This document shows positions 27,849-37,200 of a stretch of 64,000 nucleotides of DNA, one piece after another. Position 1 is the stretch's first letter. Every line of letters begins with the position of its first letter. Origin of the DNA: Deltaproteobacteria bacterium (GTDB lineage: Bacteria > Desulfobacterota > Binatia > UBA9968); assembly GCA_009379725.1 (NCBI GenBank), contig WHTF01000008.1, forward strand, positions 1-64,000, given 5' to 3'. The notes under the pieces are model-generated. The model saw only the letters and a list, made by a program, of their open reading frames with translations, was not told the origin of the DNA and searched no databases. The position numbers and the translations under genes are program-made.

Positions 27849-28286
27849 TCACCGTGTCATCAACGCTTCAGGGTGTTCTCTCCAATGCCTTACGAGATCG
27901 ATGCCAATCCTCGATATTCGCCCCTGATTGTCAATACACGCATGTTTCGTTGACCCGGAGGCCAGCAGAGTAGCATCAGCTTCGCGCCTAATCTGGTAAG
28001 CAAAGGTAAGCGATGCGCGACTCACGGAAGTTAACCGTGTTTCGATCAGGATCAGATCATCGTAACGCGCCGATTTAAAATAGCGACACGATACTTCGGC
28101 AACGGGAAAGTGCATCCCGCGCTCTTCAATTGCCGCATAAGGGGTACCCATTTCACGCAGCAGCTCGCTCCGGCCTTGCTCGAACCAGCGCAAGTAGTTG
28201 GCGTAGTAAACCACTCCCATCTTATCAGTGTCGCCATAGATCACTCGATAGCAAGTAAGGTTGGTGTTCGAACCGATAGAACTCAT
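27849..28286 (-). CDS. YbgC-like acyl-CoA thioesterase
   Basis: A 145-residue hotdog-fold protein. The signature YGDTDKMGVVYYANYLRWFE carries the active-site Asp (DTDKMGVV) of the 4-hydroxybenzoyl-CoA/YbgC family. The later GTPYAAIEERGMHFPV and CRYFKSARYDDLI segments complete the fold. Such enzymes hydrolyse short or medium acyl-CoAs; in gammaproteobacteria the gene often accompanies tol-pal, which is not the case here. It is convergent with queG. Confidence 0.85.
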   Translation of the reverse strand: MSSIGSNTNLTCYRVIYGDTDKMGVVYYANYLRWFEQGRSELLREMGTPYAAIEERGMHFPVAEVSCRYFKSARYDDLILIETRLTSVSRASLTFAYQIRREADATLLASGSTKHACIDNQGRISRIGIDLVRHWREHPEALMTR

Positions 28287-28340
28287 TGACGTCCATTCGT
28301 ATGTCTTTTTAACTGCTTTCTCAAAAGTTGGCGGCGACGA

Positions 28341-29231
28341 TTAACGGCCATAACGATCGCGGCGGTCACCGCCAATTACATTTAATTCAATGCTCGCGTC
28401 GTTCCGAAGGATGCGCAAAGAAATCGGTTCTCCCGGCTGCTTCTTCCAAAGTTCCTGGTAAAGTTGCCTGCGTGAACGAATTTCGGCTTTTTCAACATCG
28501 AGAATGATGTCTCCTTCTTTCAAACCGCACCGGTCCGCTGGACCGCCCGGTACCACTCCGCCAACGACAATATGCCCGGCAAATAGTTGAGGATAAAAAC
28601 CCAGCCAGGGCCGATGGGTTGTCAGGCGCCGTTGCTTAAATCCTTGCTCGTGGCGCAAGTAATATTCGATTGGGATTGCCAGTGAAAATTTACCGACATC
28701 GCCGAGGTTGAGGGACACGACACCGATCAGCTCTGCTCTGAAATTCGCCAGTGTTCCGCCGCCGTAGCCCGGATTGACGGCAGTCACACGCACGGTTTGG
28801 TCGAGCATGTATTCCCAGTGGCCATCGTAAGGTTCCAGTGAAGTTACGTATCCGCCGCTCACTTTACGCTCGGTATTTCCGCTGCTGGCAACTATCAAAG
28901 TGGCCTGACCGAGAACAGGTGATTCTGCGGCAGGCTTGAGAAAGGGCAAACCCCGCGCCGGAATTTTTAACAGTGCCAGCCCGCTATCAAGGTCCTGTGC
29001 GACAATTTCTCCGACATACTGCTCTCCGTCGGTGACAGTAACAGTGATGGACGAGGCTCCTGTTACGACGTAGTTGACGGTTAGAATGTACCCTTCTGGA
29101 TCGACGATAGTTCCCGATCCGGTACGCTCCGATCCTAAGTTCTTGGTAGATGGATGGTCTTCGGGGATGGAAACGCGCACATCCACCGTTGCCGGAAGAA
29201 TTGCATGGATTAAGCCGAGATGACCGTTCAA
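28341..29231 (-). CDS. HtrA/DegP-like protein lacking the catalytic triad, with PDZ domain
   Basis: A 296-residue protein from TTG 29231 (AAGGAG seven bases upstream). Residues about 15-195 align with the HtrA protease domain: GSGTIVDPEGYILT, then TVNYVVTGA where HtrA has His, DLDSGLALLKI where it has Asp, and NPGYGGGTLANF where it has GNSGGPL. His, Asp and Ser are thus replaced by Tyr54, Gly84 and Gly157. Residues about 205-285 form a normal PDZ domain (GGVVPGGPADRCGLKEGDII). No signal peptide is seen. This points to a non-proteolytic binding or regulatory protein. The gene was not broken by frameshift. Confidence 0.8.
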   Translation of the reverse strand: MNGHLGLIHAILPATVDVRVSIPEDHPSTKNLGSERTGSGTIVDPEGYILTVNYVVTGASSITVTVTDGEQYVGEIVAQDLDSGLALLKIPARGLPFLKPAAESPVLGQATLIVASSGNTERKVSGGYVTSLEPYDGHWEYMLDQTVRVTAVNPGYGGGTLANFRAELIGVVSLNLGDVGKFSLAIPIEYYLRHEQGFKQRRLTTHRPWLGFYPQLFAGHIVVGGVVPGGPADRCGLKEGDIILDVEKAEIRSRRQLYQELWKKQPGEPISLRILRNDASIELNVIGGDRRDRYGR

Positions 29232-29566
29232 AGTTCTGCTCCTTGGGCGACGTTTCCGAAAGATCTTTCAATCGCAACAACATTGCGTCGTATAGAAATG
29301 CGCGCGCAAAAATGGCTTCTAAGGACGCGGCGGTAGGGATTATCGCACCCACTGTGCCATCCTTGTTGCAGTGAGACAGGAAAGTTCATGACCGGGGCTG
29401 GCAAATGGTTAACAAAAACCCCTCCAATACTCAAGCGATTGAGCCAGACAAAACGGCGATCCTGTTGCAGGCGAAGAGATCGTCATGGATATTCTTCAGG
29501 CTTTTGCTTGGGCTGGAAGTGGTTAATAAATCACGATCTTTTGTGGGCACGCCTACTGCTGTTGGC
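29232..29566. other. Gene-free stretch upstream of the rpmF-plsX promoter
   Basis: No frame here has a convincing family match. On the minus strand a different frame runs continuously upstream of the HtrA-like start (through LRLKDLSETSPKEQNFE), which might be an old N-terminal extension lost by frameshift, but I cannot align it to anything. The stretch ends at the promoter at 29567. Confidence 0.3.
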
Positions 29567-29594
29567 TTGACAATAGAAGAAATTCCAATATATT
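29567..29594 (+). promoter_or_regulatory. Sigma70-type promoter for the DUF177-rpmF-plsX operon
   Basis: Consensus -35 TTGACA at 29567-29572, a 16-base spacer and -10 TATATT at 29589-29594, 20 bases before the DUF177 start at 29614. The leader is therefore very short, about a dozen bases from the expected start point. Confidence 0.65.
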
Positions 29595-29613
29595 CATAGC
29601 CAACCTTCGAGCA

Positions 29614-30153
29614 ATGAAAATTCCCGTCGAGCAGATTACTCAGTCTCCCAAAGAAGTTAAGTTTTCTGAAAGGATTGAGAAGCTAAATTCGCTTTTTGCG
29701 AAGGAAAAGTACCGGGATTTTCAGTTTCCACCGATGCTTGATGGGACTCTGGTGTATTATCGATCAGGTCAAGAGCTTTTCTTTCATGGGGCCTTCGGTG
29801 GCAAATTCGAGGGTTATTGCAGCCGGTGTTTGACGGATTATTCCTTTAAGGTTGAAAAGGAGTTCGACCTGGTTTTGGTCCCGAGCCCATCCCGGTCTGA
29901 GCGAAGAATTGAGGAACTCAAGCGCGAGGAACTAGGGCTAAGTTATTACTCGACCGATATGATAGAACTTGCGCCGTTAATTGAAGAGCAGGTGCTACTC
30001 GCCTTGCCGACACGCCCGCTCTGTCGTGAAGATTGCCAGGGGTTGTGTGGTGGTTGTGGCGCTAATCTCAATAACGAAGAGTGCGCCTGTAATCCCATCG
30101 CGGCGTCCGATTCGCGCATGGCAATTTTTCGGACGCTCAAAGTCAACCGTTAG
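29614..30153 (+). CDS. YceD/DUF177 family protein
   Basis: A 179-residue protein of the DUF177 family, which almost always precedes rpmF as it does here, and is thought to affect rRNA/ribosome maturation. The core is GGKFEGYCSRCLTDYSF. Unlike the E. coli form, the C-terminus has a zinc-finger-like cysteine cluster: CREDCQGLCGGCGANLNNEEC. Promoter and start are unambiguous. It opens a long operon. Confidence 0.88.
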   Translation: MKIPVEQITQSPKEVKFSERIEKLNSLFAKEKYRDFQFPPMLDGTLVYYRSGQELFFHGAFGGKFEGYCSRCLTDYSFKVEKEFDLVLVPSPSRSERRIEELKREELGLSYYSTDMIELAPLIEEQVLLALPTRPLCREDCQGLCGGCGANLNNEECACNPIAASDSRMAIFRTLKVNR

Positions 30154-30217
30154 TTTGCTTCAAATTTTCTGAGAAATGATCTGCCGTTAATCGGTAGGGA
30201 AGGATAGGGCCAAGAAT

Positions 30218-30400
30218 ATGCCGGTACCGAAGAGACGAACTTCAAAGCGAGTAAAGAACCAGCGTCGATCACATGACGCGTTGACCAAGCCACAATGGAC
30301 AACTTGTTCACAGTGCGGGGAAACCGTTCTGCCGCACCGCGCTTGCCGTAGCTGCGGCTTTTATCGTGGTCGGGCCGTTCTTAAGATAGACGAAAGCTGA
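30218..30400 (+). CDS. rpmF: 50S ribosomal protein L32 (bL32)
   Basis: A 60-residue basic protein with the family opening MPVPKRRTSKRVKNQRRSHD. Two zinc-binding CxxC pairs (CSQCG and CRSCG) identify the C+ form, which needs zinc. It sits between DUF177 and plsX, the standard order in many proteobacteria. Confidence 0.96.
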   Translation: MPVPKRRTSKRVKNQRRSHDALTKPQWTTCSQCGETVLPHRACRSCGFYRGRAVLKIDES

Positions 30401-30419
30401 CGTACCCTCCGCGCCCTGT

Positions 30420-31538
30420 ATGCCGAAAATCGCAATCGATGCGATGGGGGGAGATCATGCTCCCGCGGTTGTCGTTGAAGGCGCTTTGCTTGCGGCCGAG
30501 GAGTTCTGCACAGAAGTGGTTCTGGTGGGACAAAAAGAGGCTGTTGAACAAGAGCTGGATCGATTTGCCGCCAAGCTTCCCCCTGTGTCGATCGTTTCCG
30601 CCTCCCAAATTGTAACAATGGATGAATCTCCCAGCGCCGCGCTCAGGAAACGGGATTCGTCTATGAAAGTTGCATTCGAAATGATGCAGCGCGGCGAGGT
30701 TCACGGCGTCATCAGCGCCGGAAACTCGGGGGCCATGATGGCCATCGGCATGTTGGTCATGGGGACGCTGCCTCAGGTTGCGAGACCGGCAATCCTTGCC
30801 GTAGTTCCAGGTGCGATCAAAGATACGGTCATCATTGATGCGGGCGCCAACGTCGACTGCAAGCCTTGGCAACTGTTGCAGTTTGGCATCATGGGATCTG
30901 TATACGCCGAGCATGTGCTCGGGATCGCTAATCCGAAAGTGGGTGTGCTTAGTAACGGCGAGGAATGCGGCAAGGGAAACGAGTTGACCCGCGCGGCCAG
31001 CAGTTTGCTTGCTGCGGCTCCAGTCGAGTACATCGGATATGTCGAAGGCCGCGATTTCTTCAATGGCAAAGTCGACGTCATTGTTTGTGATGGCTTCACG
31101 GGCAATGTGGCGCTGAAGACGATGGAAGGGGTGGCCAGCTTCGCCGGGGAAGTCTTGAAAAGCGCATTTCAAAAAAATCTGTCCAGCCGCCTAGGCTATC
31201 TGATGAGCCGAAAATCGTTGCGGCAAGCCTACCGGCGGCTTGATTATGCCGAGTACGGCGGAGCTCCCTTACTTGGTCTCGATGGCGTTGCCATCATAGC
31301 CCATGGGGGGTCCAGTCCACGCGCCATCAAGAATGCCATTCGTGTTGCTAGCGAGTCACTTTCTCATGACGTCAACCGCCACATTAGCGCTTTATTGGGA
31401 GCGGTCGCTGAAGGTGTCGATGACAAGAGAGAAGGGTTGCCGAAAAAGATTTGGCAGAAATTAAAATCAAAGTTTGAAATACTCGGGGAGCGCCCGAACT
31501 CGGAGAGCGAAGGGAAGGGACCAAAAGGTGGTGAGTAG
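30420..31538 (+). CDS. plsX: Phosphate acyltransferase PlsX
   Basis: A 372-residue enzyme that makes acyl-phosphate from acyl-ACP for phospholipid synthesis. The opening KIAIDAMGGDHAPAVVVEGA and the central GVISAGNSGAMMAIG and NVDCKPWQLLQFGIMG segments are characteristic, as is GAPLLGLDGVAIIAHG. ATG 30420 begins 20 bases after rpmF. The last eight bases overlap the fabD start. Confidence 0.95.
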   Translation: MPKIAIDAMGGDHAPAVVVEGALLAAEEFCTEVVLVGQKEAVEQELDRFAAKLPPVSIVSASQIVTMDESPSAALRKRDSSMKVAFEMMQRGEVHGVISAGNSGAMMAIGMLVMGTLPQVARPAILAVVPGAIKDTVIIDAGANVDCKPWQLLQFGIMGSVYAEHVLGIANPKVGVLSNGEECGKGNELTRAASSLLAAAPVEYIGYVEGRDFFNGKVDVIVCDGFTGNVALKTMEGVASFAGEVLKSAFQKNLSSRLGYLMSRKSLRQAYRRLDYAEYGGAPLLGLDGVAIIAHGGSSPRAIKNAIRVASESLSHDVNRHISALLGAVAEGVDDKREGLPKKIWQKLKSKFEILGERPNSESEGKGPKGGE

Positions 31539-32478
31539 TGGCAGTGTGGCGTTTGTCTTTCCCGGTCAGGGCTCTCAATACGTCGGCATGGGCCAGGAGC
31601 TGTGCGGCCAATTCCCCAAGGCGAAGCAAGTTTTTCAAGAGGCCGAAGACGTCCTCGGATTTTCTCTCAGCCGGCTGTGTTTCTCAGGGCCCGAATCCGA
31701 ACTAAAACTCACTGAAAATACTCAGCCGGCCATCTTAACCGTCTCCGTTGCCGCCCTGCGTGTCTTAGAATCGGAGACGCCGTGGCGACCCGTGTATGTC
31801 GCGGGTCACAGTCTTGGCGAATACAGCGCGTTGGTGTGTGTCGGCGCGATTTCTTTTCGAGATGCCGTCCGTGTCGTGCGAGAGCGCGGCCGCTTCATGC
31901 AAGCAGCGGTACCTGCCGGTGACGGCGCAATGGCAGTCGTCATGGGGCTGGAAATGGATGCGGTCCATTCTGTGTGTGAAGAGGCGAGCGAGGGCGATGT
32001 CGTCGCGCCCGCAAACTATAACGGCGGCGGTCAGATCGTCATCGCCGGGGCCAAAAAGGCTGTGGCGCGCGCGCTGTCTCTCGCTAAGACGCGTGGCGCA
32101 AAGCGAGTACTCGAACTGCCGGTGAGCGCGCCATTTCACTGTCCTCTCATGCGTCCAGCGGCGGATGCGCTGCAACGAGTTTTATCGGACGTGGTTGTTC
32201 ATCCATTTACAATAGGGGTAGTTACGAACGTCGATGCCGAAGTGAATTTCGACACTGGACGGGTCAAGCCGCTTCTGACCGAGCAGGCGGTGAAGCCGGT
32301 TCGGTGGGAGGAATCGGTCCGTAAACTGGAAGAGCTTGACGTGTCGGAAGTGCTTGAAGTGGGCCCCGGAAAGGTTCTAAAAGGATTGGTCAAGCGGATC
32401 AGTCCGAAGATCATCATGGATAATTTCGAAACACCCCAAGATCTGCTGCGCGTTTCCGGGAGTGGGGTTGTCGCATGA
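31531..32478 (+). CDS. fabD: Malonyl-CoA:ACP transacylase FabD
   Basis: A 315-residue enzyme loading malonate onto ACP. The opening VAFVFPGQGSQYVGMG is diagnostic and the nucleophile serine sits in GHSLGEYSAL; the catalytic histidine is in SAPFHCPLM. GTG 31531 follows AAAAGGTG and overlaps plsX; a later GTG at 31546 would also keep the motif. fabH, which normally lies between plsX and fabD, is missing. Confidence 0.94.
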   Translation: MSSGSVAFVFPGQGSQYVGMGQELCGQFPKAKQVFQEAEDVLGFSLSRLCFSGPESELKLTENTQPAILTVSVAALRVLESETPWRPVYVAGHSLGEYSALVCVGAISFRDAVRVVRERGRFMQAAVPAGDGAMAVVMGLEMDAVHSVCEEASEGDVVAPANYNGGGQIVIAGAKKAVARALSLAKTRGAKRVLELPVSAPFHCPLMRPAADALQRVLSDVVVHPFTIGVVTNVDAEVNFDTGRVKPLLTEQAVKPVRWEESVRKLEELDVSEVLEVGPGKVLKGLVKRISPKIIMDNFETPQDLLRVSGSGVVA

Positions 32479-33218
32479 TTCTAAACGGACAGGTCGCCTT
32501 GGTGACTGGCGGAAGTCGCGGTATCGGCCGGGCAATTGCTTTGGCTCTCGCCCAAGCAGGCGCATACGTAGTCATCAACTATCGCGGCAATCGACCTGCT
32601 GCTGAGTTGACGCTCGAGGAGCTTAGCGACAAAGGCGGCAGAGGCGAGCTCTCTCAGTTTGATGTGTCTGTGGAAAAGGAGGTGGATGGCGCGGTCAAGC
32701 AGATCGTTGACGGGCAAGGGAAAGTTGATATTCTTGTCAACAATGCCGGGGTGACCTCTGATGGCCTGCTGATTCGAATGAAATCCGAAGATTGGGATCA
32801 AGTCATCGGGACTAATCTCAAGGGTACGGTTCTGTGTACTAAAACCGTTTGCCGTGTCATGATTCGCCAGCGTTATGGAAGGATTATCAACCTTTCGTCA
32901 GTGGTGGGGCAAATGGGCAACGTGGGGCAGTCGCTTTACGCGGCGAGTAAAGCGGGCATTTTAGGCTTTACCAAATCCATTGCGCGCGAGCTCGCGTCGC
33001 GTGCAGTCACGGTCAATGCAGTTACTCCAGGTTTTATTGAAACTGAAATGACCGCTAAGTTGACGCCGCAACTTCAGGAGGAATTTCTCCGATCCATTCC
33101 TCTTGGGAGATTCGGCAATTGCGAGGAAGTGGCGCAGTTAGTGGTTTTTCTCACGGGACCGGGAGCAGGGTATATCACCGGCCAAGTGATCGGTGTTAAC
33201 GGCGGACTCTACATGTAG
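32475..33218 (+). CDS. fabG: 3-oxoacyl-[ACP] reductase FabG
   Basis: A 247-residue short-chain dehydrogenase. The cofactor motif is TGGSRGIGRAIA, the structural motif NNAG, and the active site is Ser (INLSSVVGQMGN), Tyr and Lys (SLYAASKAG). The C-terminus ends in VIGVNGGLYM as in FabG proteins. ATG 32475 overlaps the fabD stop by four bases, so they are translationally coupled. It reduces 3-oxoacyl-ACP with NADPH. Confidence 0.94.
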   Translation: MILNGQVALVTGGSRGIGRAIALALAQAGAYVVINYRGNRPAAELTLEELSDKGGRGELSQFDVSVEKEVDGAVKQIVDGQGKVDILVNNAGVTSDGLLIRMKSEDWDQVIGTNLKGTVLCTKTVCRVMIRQRYGRIINLSSVVGQMGNVGQSLYAASKAGILGFTKSIARELASRAVTVNAVTPGFIETEMTAKLTPQLQEEFLRSIPLGRFGNCEEVAQLVVFLTGPGAGYITGQVIGVNGGLYM

Positions 33219-33252
33219 CGAAAATAGCGATTCAAGCAGGAGGTAAACAAAA

Positions 33253-33489
33253 ATGGCGTCGTCTGTGCAAGCCAGGGTAAAAGAAATCGTGTGTGAACAA
33301 CTGGGGGTAAGTGAGGAAGAGGTGACTCCTGAAGCCTCGTTCATCGAAGATCTCGGCGCGGACTCTCTGGATATCGTGGAACTGGTCATGGCTTTGGAAG
33401 AAGAGTATGAGATGGAAATATCCGACGAGGATGCGGAAAAGATCAAAACCGTGCAGGATGTCATCTCCTATATCGACAGCCGCCGCTAG
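33253..33489 (+). CDS. acpP: Acyl carrier protein
   Basis: A 78-residue acidic protein. The phosphopantetheine serine lies in the invariant [15 protein letters not shown]-type motif, here [16 protein letters not shown] about nine bases upstream is a strong ribosome-binding site, as expected for a highly expressed gene. It is the last gene before a terminator hairpin at 33577; fabF, its usual neighbour, is missing. Confidence 0.97.
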   Translation: MASSVQARVKEIVCEQLGVSEEEVTPEASFIEDLGADSLDIVELVMALEEEYEMEISDEDAEKIKTVQDVISYIDSRR

Positions 33490-33576
33490 CCGCTGTTGCC
33501 TTTGAAAGTACGCTGTTAAGACGGCCTTCGCGTCAGCCATTGCCGGGTTCTTCTATCTAAAGGATGCGATTTAAGG

Positions 33577-33615
33577 GTCGCAGGAGTTTTGATCAGAACG
33601 CCTGCGACTTTCTTT
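33577..33615 (+). terminator. Hairpin terminator between acpP and rpiB
   Basis: GTCGCAGG (33577-33584) pairs with CCTGCGAC (33601-33608), enclosing an inner GTTT/GAAC stem with loop TGATCA, and is followed by TTTCTTT. It would end the fatty acid transcript or attenuate read-through into rpiB-glyA. Confidence 0.7.
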
Positions 33616-33657
33616 ATCCACACGAATGATTATAAAAAATTTGTCTGGACAAATAGG

Positions 33658-34143
33658 GTGATTGCCATCGGTAGTGACCACGGCGGCGTGGACCTCAAAA
33701 ATTTCCTAGCGGGGGTGCTTCGTTCAAAGAGCATCGATGTGCGGGATTTCGGCACGCATGGGCGGGAGTCGGTGGACTATCCTGATTTTGCCCGAGAGGT
33801 GTCGCTTCGAGTCTCTCGAGGCGAAGCGGATCGGGGTATATTAATCTGTACGACCGGCATCGGCATGTCGATAATCGCTAATAAATTTTCGGGGGTGCGA
33901 GCCGCTTTGGTGCAGGATTTAGACTCGGCACGGACAAGTCGAGAGCACAATGATGCTAATATTCTGGTGCTCAGCGGAGCCAAAACCGATACTGCGCTCG
34001 GACGCGACATATTGGAAATTTGGCTCGACACGCCGTTTGCGGGTGGCCGGCATCAACGCCGCGTTGAGAAAATTGCTCAAGTTGAGCGCGATTTGAGGAT
34101 TCAAGATAGCAGTAGCGACCGAAACAACATAAAGGAATCGTGA
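33658..34143 (+). CDS. rpiB: Ribose-5-phosphate isomerase B
   Basis: A 161-residue enzyme that interconverts ribose-5-phosphate and ribulose-5-phosphate. The opening [13 protein letters not shown], the catalytic cysteine in [16 protein letters not shown] and the [13 protein letters not shown] motif define RpiB. I chose GTG 33658, which gives the usual N-terminus; the frame continues upstream to 33589, inside the terminator, which is not a plausible start. Its TGA overlaps or abuts the glyA start region. Confidence 0.9.
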   Translation: MIAIGSDHGGVDLKNFLAGVLRSKSIDVRDFGTHGRESVDYPDFAREVSLRVSRGEADRGILICTTGIGMSIIANKFSGVRAALVQDLDSARTSREHNDANILVLSGAKTDTALGRDILEIWLDTPFAGGRHQRRVEKIAQVERDLRIQDSSSDRNNIKES

Positions 34144-34148
34144 GGCCG

Positions 34149-35402
34149 ATGTCTTTTTTACACCAAACCGATGCCGACGTGTTTTCGGCCATTCAGAAAG
34201 AAAGCCATAGACTCGAGCACAATCTGGAATTGATCGCTTCCGAAAATATTGTTAGCGAAGCCGTGTTGGAAGCCCAGGGTTGCGTGATGACGAACAAGTA
34301 CGCCGAAGGGTATCCCGGTAAACGATACTATGGCGGTTGCGAGTTCGTCGATGAGGTCGAATCATTAGCTATCTCAAGGGCCAAGGAATTGTTCGGCGCG
34401 GATCATGCTAACGTGCAGCCTCATTCCGGAACCCAGGCCAATATGACCGTCTACCTGTCGGTGCTCAACCCCGGGGATTGTTATCTCGGCATGAATCTTG
34501 CCCATGGCGGTCATTTATCTATGGGAAGCCCGGTAAATTTTTCCGGCATCCTGTATCGAGTTGTGCCCTACGGGGTTTCCGAGCAAACTGAAATGATCGA
34601 CTATGACGAAGTTGCAAAACTAGCCCGCGAGCATCATCCTAAATTAATCGTTGCCGGTGCGAGTGCGTACCCGCGCTTCATCGACTATGCAAAGTTCCGA
34701 CAGATCGCTGATGACGTTGGCGCGCTGTTAATGGTTGATATGGCGCACATCGCCGGTCTGGTCGCCGTGGGCGCGCACCCGAGCCCTATTCCGCATGCTG
34801 ACTTTGTTACGACGACGACTCATAAAACGTTGCGAGGACCCCGCGGGGGAATGATTCTCTGCCGCGCCAGCCATGCCAAAACCATCGACAGCAAGGTTTT
34901 TCCCGGCATGCAAGGCGGTCCGCTCATGCATGTGATTGCCGCCAAGGCAGTGGCGCTCAAAGAGGCGCTAAGCCCTGAATTTAAAATTTATCAGCAGCAA
35001 ATTGTTAAAAACGCCAAGGCGCTCTCGAAAACTCTCATGGCGAAGGGTTTTCGTCTCACTTCAGAAGGGACCGATAATCATTTGATGTTAGTTGATCTGC
35101 GCAAATCAGATGTGACCGGCAAGGTGGCCCAGGAAACTCTCGATAAAGCACGTATCACGGTCAACCGGAATGCCGTGCCCTTCGATACGCGATCCCCCTT
35201 CGTCACCAGTGGAATTCGCATCGGCACGCCTGCCGTCACAACCCGCGGGATGAAAGAAAAGGAAATGGAGCAGATCGGTCATTTAATTGAACGAGTGCTC
35301 AATCGCGTTGGGGATGAGAACACGCGGCGCGCGGTTGCTGATGAGGTGGAAGCGCTGTGCGGAAAATTCCCGGTTTATCCTCACCGGCTTCCGGCGAACT
35401 GA
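34149..35402 (+). CDS. glyA: Serine hydroxymethyltransferase
   Basis: A 417-residue PLP enzyme that converts serine and tetrahydrofolate to glycine and methylene-THF. The motifs include [34 protein letters not shown], and the PLP lysine in [17 protein letters not shown] 34149 gives the usual MSFL opening; an in-frame GTG at 34140 overlapping the rpiB stop is an alternative. It follows rpiB as in many deltaproteobacteria-like operons. Confidence 0.96.
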   Translation: MSFLHQTDADVFSAIQKESHRLEHNLELIASENIVSEAVLEAQGCVMTNKYAEGYPGKRYYGGCEFVDEVESLAISRAKELFGADHANVQPHSGTQANMTVYLSVLNPGDCYLGMNLAHGGHLSMGSPVNFSGILYRVVPYGVSEQTEMIDYDEVAKLAREHHPKLIVAGASAYPRFIDYAKFRQIADDVGALLMVDMAHIAGLVAVGAHPSPIPHADFVTTTTHKTLRGPRGGMILCRASHAKTIDSKVFPGMQGGPLMHVIAAKAVALKEALSPEFKIYQQQIVKNAKALSKTLMAKGFRLTSEGTDNHLMLVDLRKSDVTGKVAQETLDKARITVNRNAVPFDTRSPFVTSGIRIGTPAVTTRGMKEKEMEQIGHLIERVLNRVGDENTRRAVADEVEALCGKFPVYPHRLPAN

Positions 35403-35549
35403 CCGAATCGGCTCTGAACTTTTCTAAGCTAAGCGAGAGTTCCTGGCGAACGCGGGAATTCCATCTCTATCAAGCTGCAGATAGGGTTACCGCATTCAGT
35501 GCAGCCAAAGACCGGCAAAGGTCATATTTTTTAAGCAAGGGAGTTTCGG

Positions 35550-36053
35550 ATGAAATGCCCTTTTTGTCACGAGACCGATAACCGGGTTATCGATTCACGA
35601 CTAAGTAAGGACAGTAATATGATACGGCGCCGGCGGGAATGCACCAAGTGCATCCGCCGATTTACCACCTACGAGCGTGTCGAGGAAATGATGCCGCTGG
35701 TGGTTAAGAAAGATGGCCGACGGGAAAGTTACGATAGAATAAAAATAATCAACGGACTTAAAAGAGCCTGTGAAAAGCGGCCGGTGAGTATCAATACGGT
35801 AGAAGCGATCGCCGACCGAATTGAACGTAGTCTTCAAGAACGCGGAGAAAAAGAAATTTTGAGTTCAGTGATCGGCGAGGCCACCATGCGGGAACTTCAC
35901 GATACCGATGAAGTGGCCTATGTGAGGTTTGCTTCCGTCTATCGGTCGTTTAAGGACATCAACGAATTCATGGTCGAACTGGAAGAATTGCTGAAGGAAC
36001 GAAAGGAACTTTCGGCGGCGCGGATAGGCGGGTCACGGCAGAAAAGGAATTAG
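35550..36053 (+). CDS. nrdR: Transcriptional repressor NrdR
   Basis: A 167-residue regulator of ribonucleotide reductase genes. A zinc ribbon opens it ([17 protein letters not shown], then [20 protein letters not shown]), followed by an ATP-cone domain (about 47-137, [20 protein letters not shown]). The C-terminal tail is short and basic. AAGGGAG about ten bases before ATG 35550 supports the start. It lies between glyA and ribD, its usual place. Confidence 0.95.
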   Translation: MKCPFCHETDNRVIDSRLSKDSNMIRRRRECTKCIRRFTTYERVEEMMPLVVKKDGRRESYDRIKIINGLKRACEKRPVSINTVEAIADRIERSLQERGEKEILSSVIGEATMRELHDTDEVAYVRFASVYRSFKDINEFMVELEELLKERKELSAARIGGSRQKRN

Positions 36054-36058
36054 CGGCT

Positions 36059-37177
36059 TTGGCAACGCGTCGCGAAGACCAAATAGACCGTCACTATATT
36101 CGGATGGCTTGTCGCTTGGCTGAAAAAGCTGCGGGAAGAACGAGTCCGAATCCCATGGTCGGAGCGGTGCTGGTGCGCGATGGGAAAATCATCGCATCGG
36201 GGTTTCATCCATTCGTTGGTGGAGATCATGCTGAAATCGTCGCGCTCAAAAAGGCCGGTGGTAAGGCTAAAGGCGCCACGCTCTACATTAATCTCGAACC
36301 GTGCAGTCATCAAGGCCGGACGCCGCCGTGCACGCAGTCTCTGATCGCCGCGGGGATAAAGGAAGTTGTCGCTGGTATGAAGGATCCCAATCCGCTGGTG
36401 GCCGGCAAAGGATTCAGCGAGCTCGGCCGAGCGGGCATCAGAGTTCGGACTGGAATTTTGGAGGACGAGTGCAGGATTTTAAATGAGGCATTCGCGAAGT
36501 TTATTACTCGGCGGCTGCCGTTTGTGACGCTCAAACTCGCGGCATCCCTTGACGGCAAGATCGCCACGATGACCGGGGATGCCCGTTGGATTAGCGGTCC
36601 AACATCTCGTATTACCGTACACCGAATGCGAAGCAGAATCGATGCTGTGCTCGTAGGAGCCGGCACTGTAATCGCGGACGATCCGCAGCTCACTTGCCGG
36701 ATCCAAGGAGGGCGCGATCCTTGGAGAATCATTCTGGATGCGCATTTGCGTATCCCGCTGACAGCAAGGCTCTTGCGTCAGCGCGGTAGCGACAAAAACA
36801 TCATCGTTACAGGCCACGCCGCGCCGGCGGCCAAGGTCCGCGCTTTAGAAGGTTTGGGGACAACGGTCTGGCGGTTTCCGGTGCGTCACGGCACCGTTCC
36901 ATGGCTGCCCGTACTTAAGAAGCTCGCAAAGATGGGCCTTGCGAGCGTGCTTATCGAAGGCGGAGCAACAACGGCCGCTGTGGCGCTCAAAGAAAAAGTA
37001 GTAGACAAAGTGCTTCTTTTCTATGCACCCAAGATCCTGGGTGGCGATGCGCGTTTCATGATCGACAGCTTGGGTGTTCGCCGGGTTAAGCAATCTATTG
37101 CTGTTAAGCGGATGGAAATCGAGAAGTCCGGCACCGATGTTCTGGTTTCCGGATATCTCATTGGAAAACGCCGCTAA
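36059..37177 (+). CDS. ribD: Bifunctional riboflavin biosynthesis deaminase/reductase RibD
   Basis: A 372-residue enzyme for two steps of riboflavin synthesis. The N-terminal deaminase has the zinc motifs DHAEIVAL and LEPCSHQGRTPPC. The C-terminal reductase (about 150-370) begins ASLDGKIATMTGDARWISG and has the NADPH region VLIEGGATTAAVAL. TTG 36059 lies six bases after nrdR, with AAAAGGA 10-16 bases upstream. Confidence 0.92.
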   Translation: MATRREDQIDRHYIRMACRLAEKAAGRTSPNPMVGAVLVRDGKIIASGFHPFVGGDHAEIVALKKAGGKAKGATLYINLEPCSHQGRTPPCTQSLIAAGIKEVVAGMKDPNPLVAGKGFSELGRAGIRVRTGILEDECRILNEAFAKFITRRLPFVTLKLAASLDGKIATMTGDARWISGPTSRITVHRMRSRIDAVLVGAGTVIADDPQLTCRIQGGRDPWRIILDAHLRIPLTARLLRQRGSDKNIIVTGHAAPAAKVRALEGLGTTVWRFPVRHGTVPWLPVLKKLAKMGLASVLIEGGATTAAVALKEKVVDKVLLFYAPKILGGDARFMIDSLGVRRVKQSIAVKRMEIEKSGTDVLVSGYLIGKRR

Positions 37178-37200
37178 ATTGAAAGGATTCGCGAAAGAGG

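Noticed and set aside
29388-29599. Short plus-strand frames before the DUF177 gene
   Set aside because: They overlap the promoter region, lack family similarity and have no clear start site.
37178-37200. Possible FMN riboswitch before ribE or ribD
   Set aside because: The gaps between the rib genes are too short and I see no conserved RFN stem elements.
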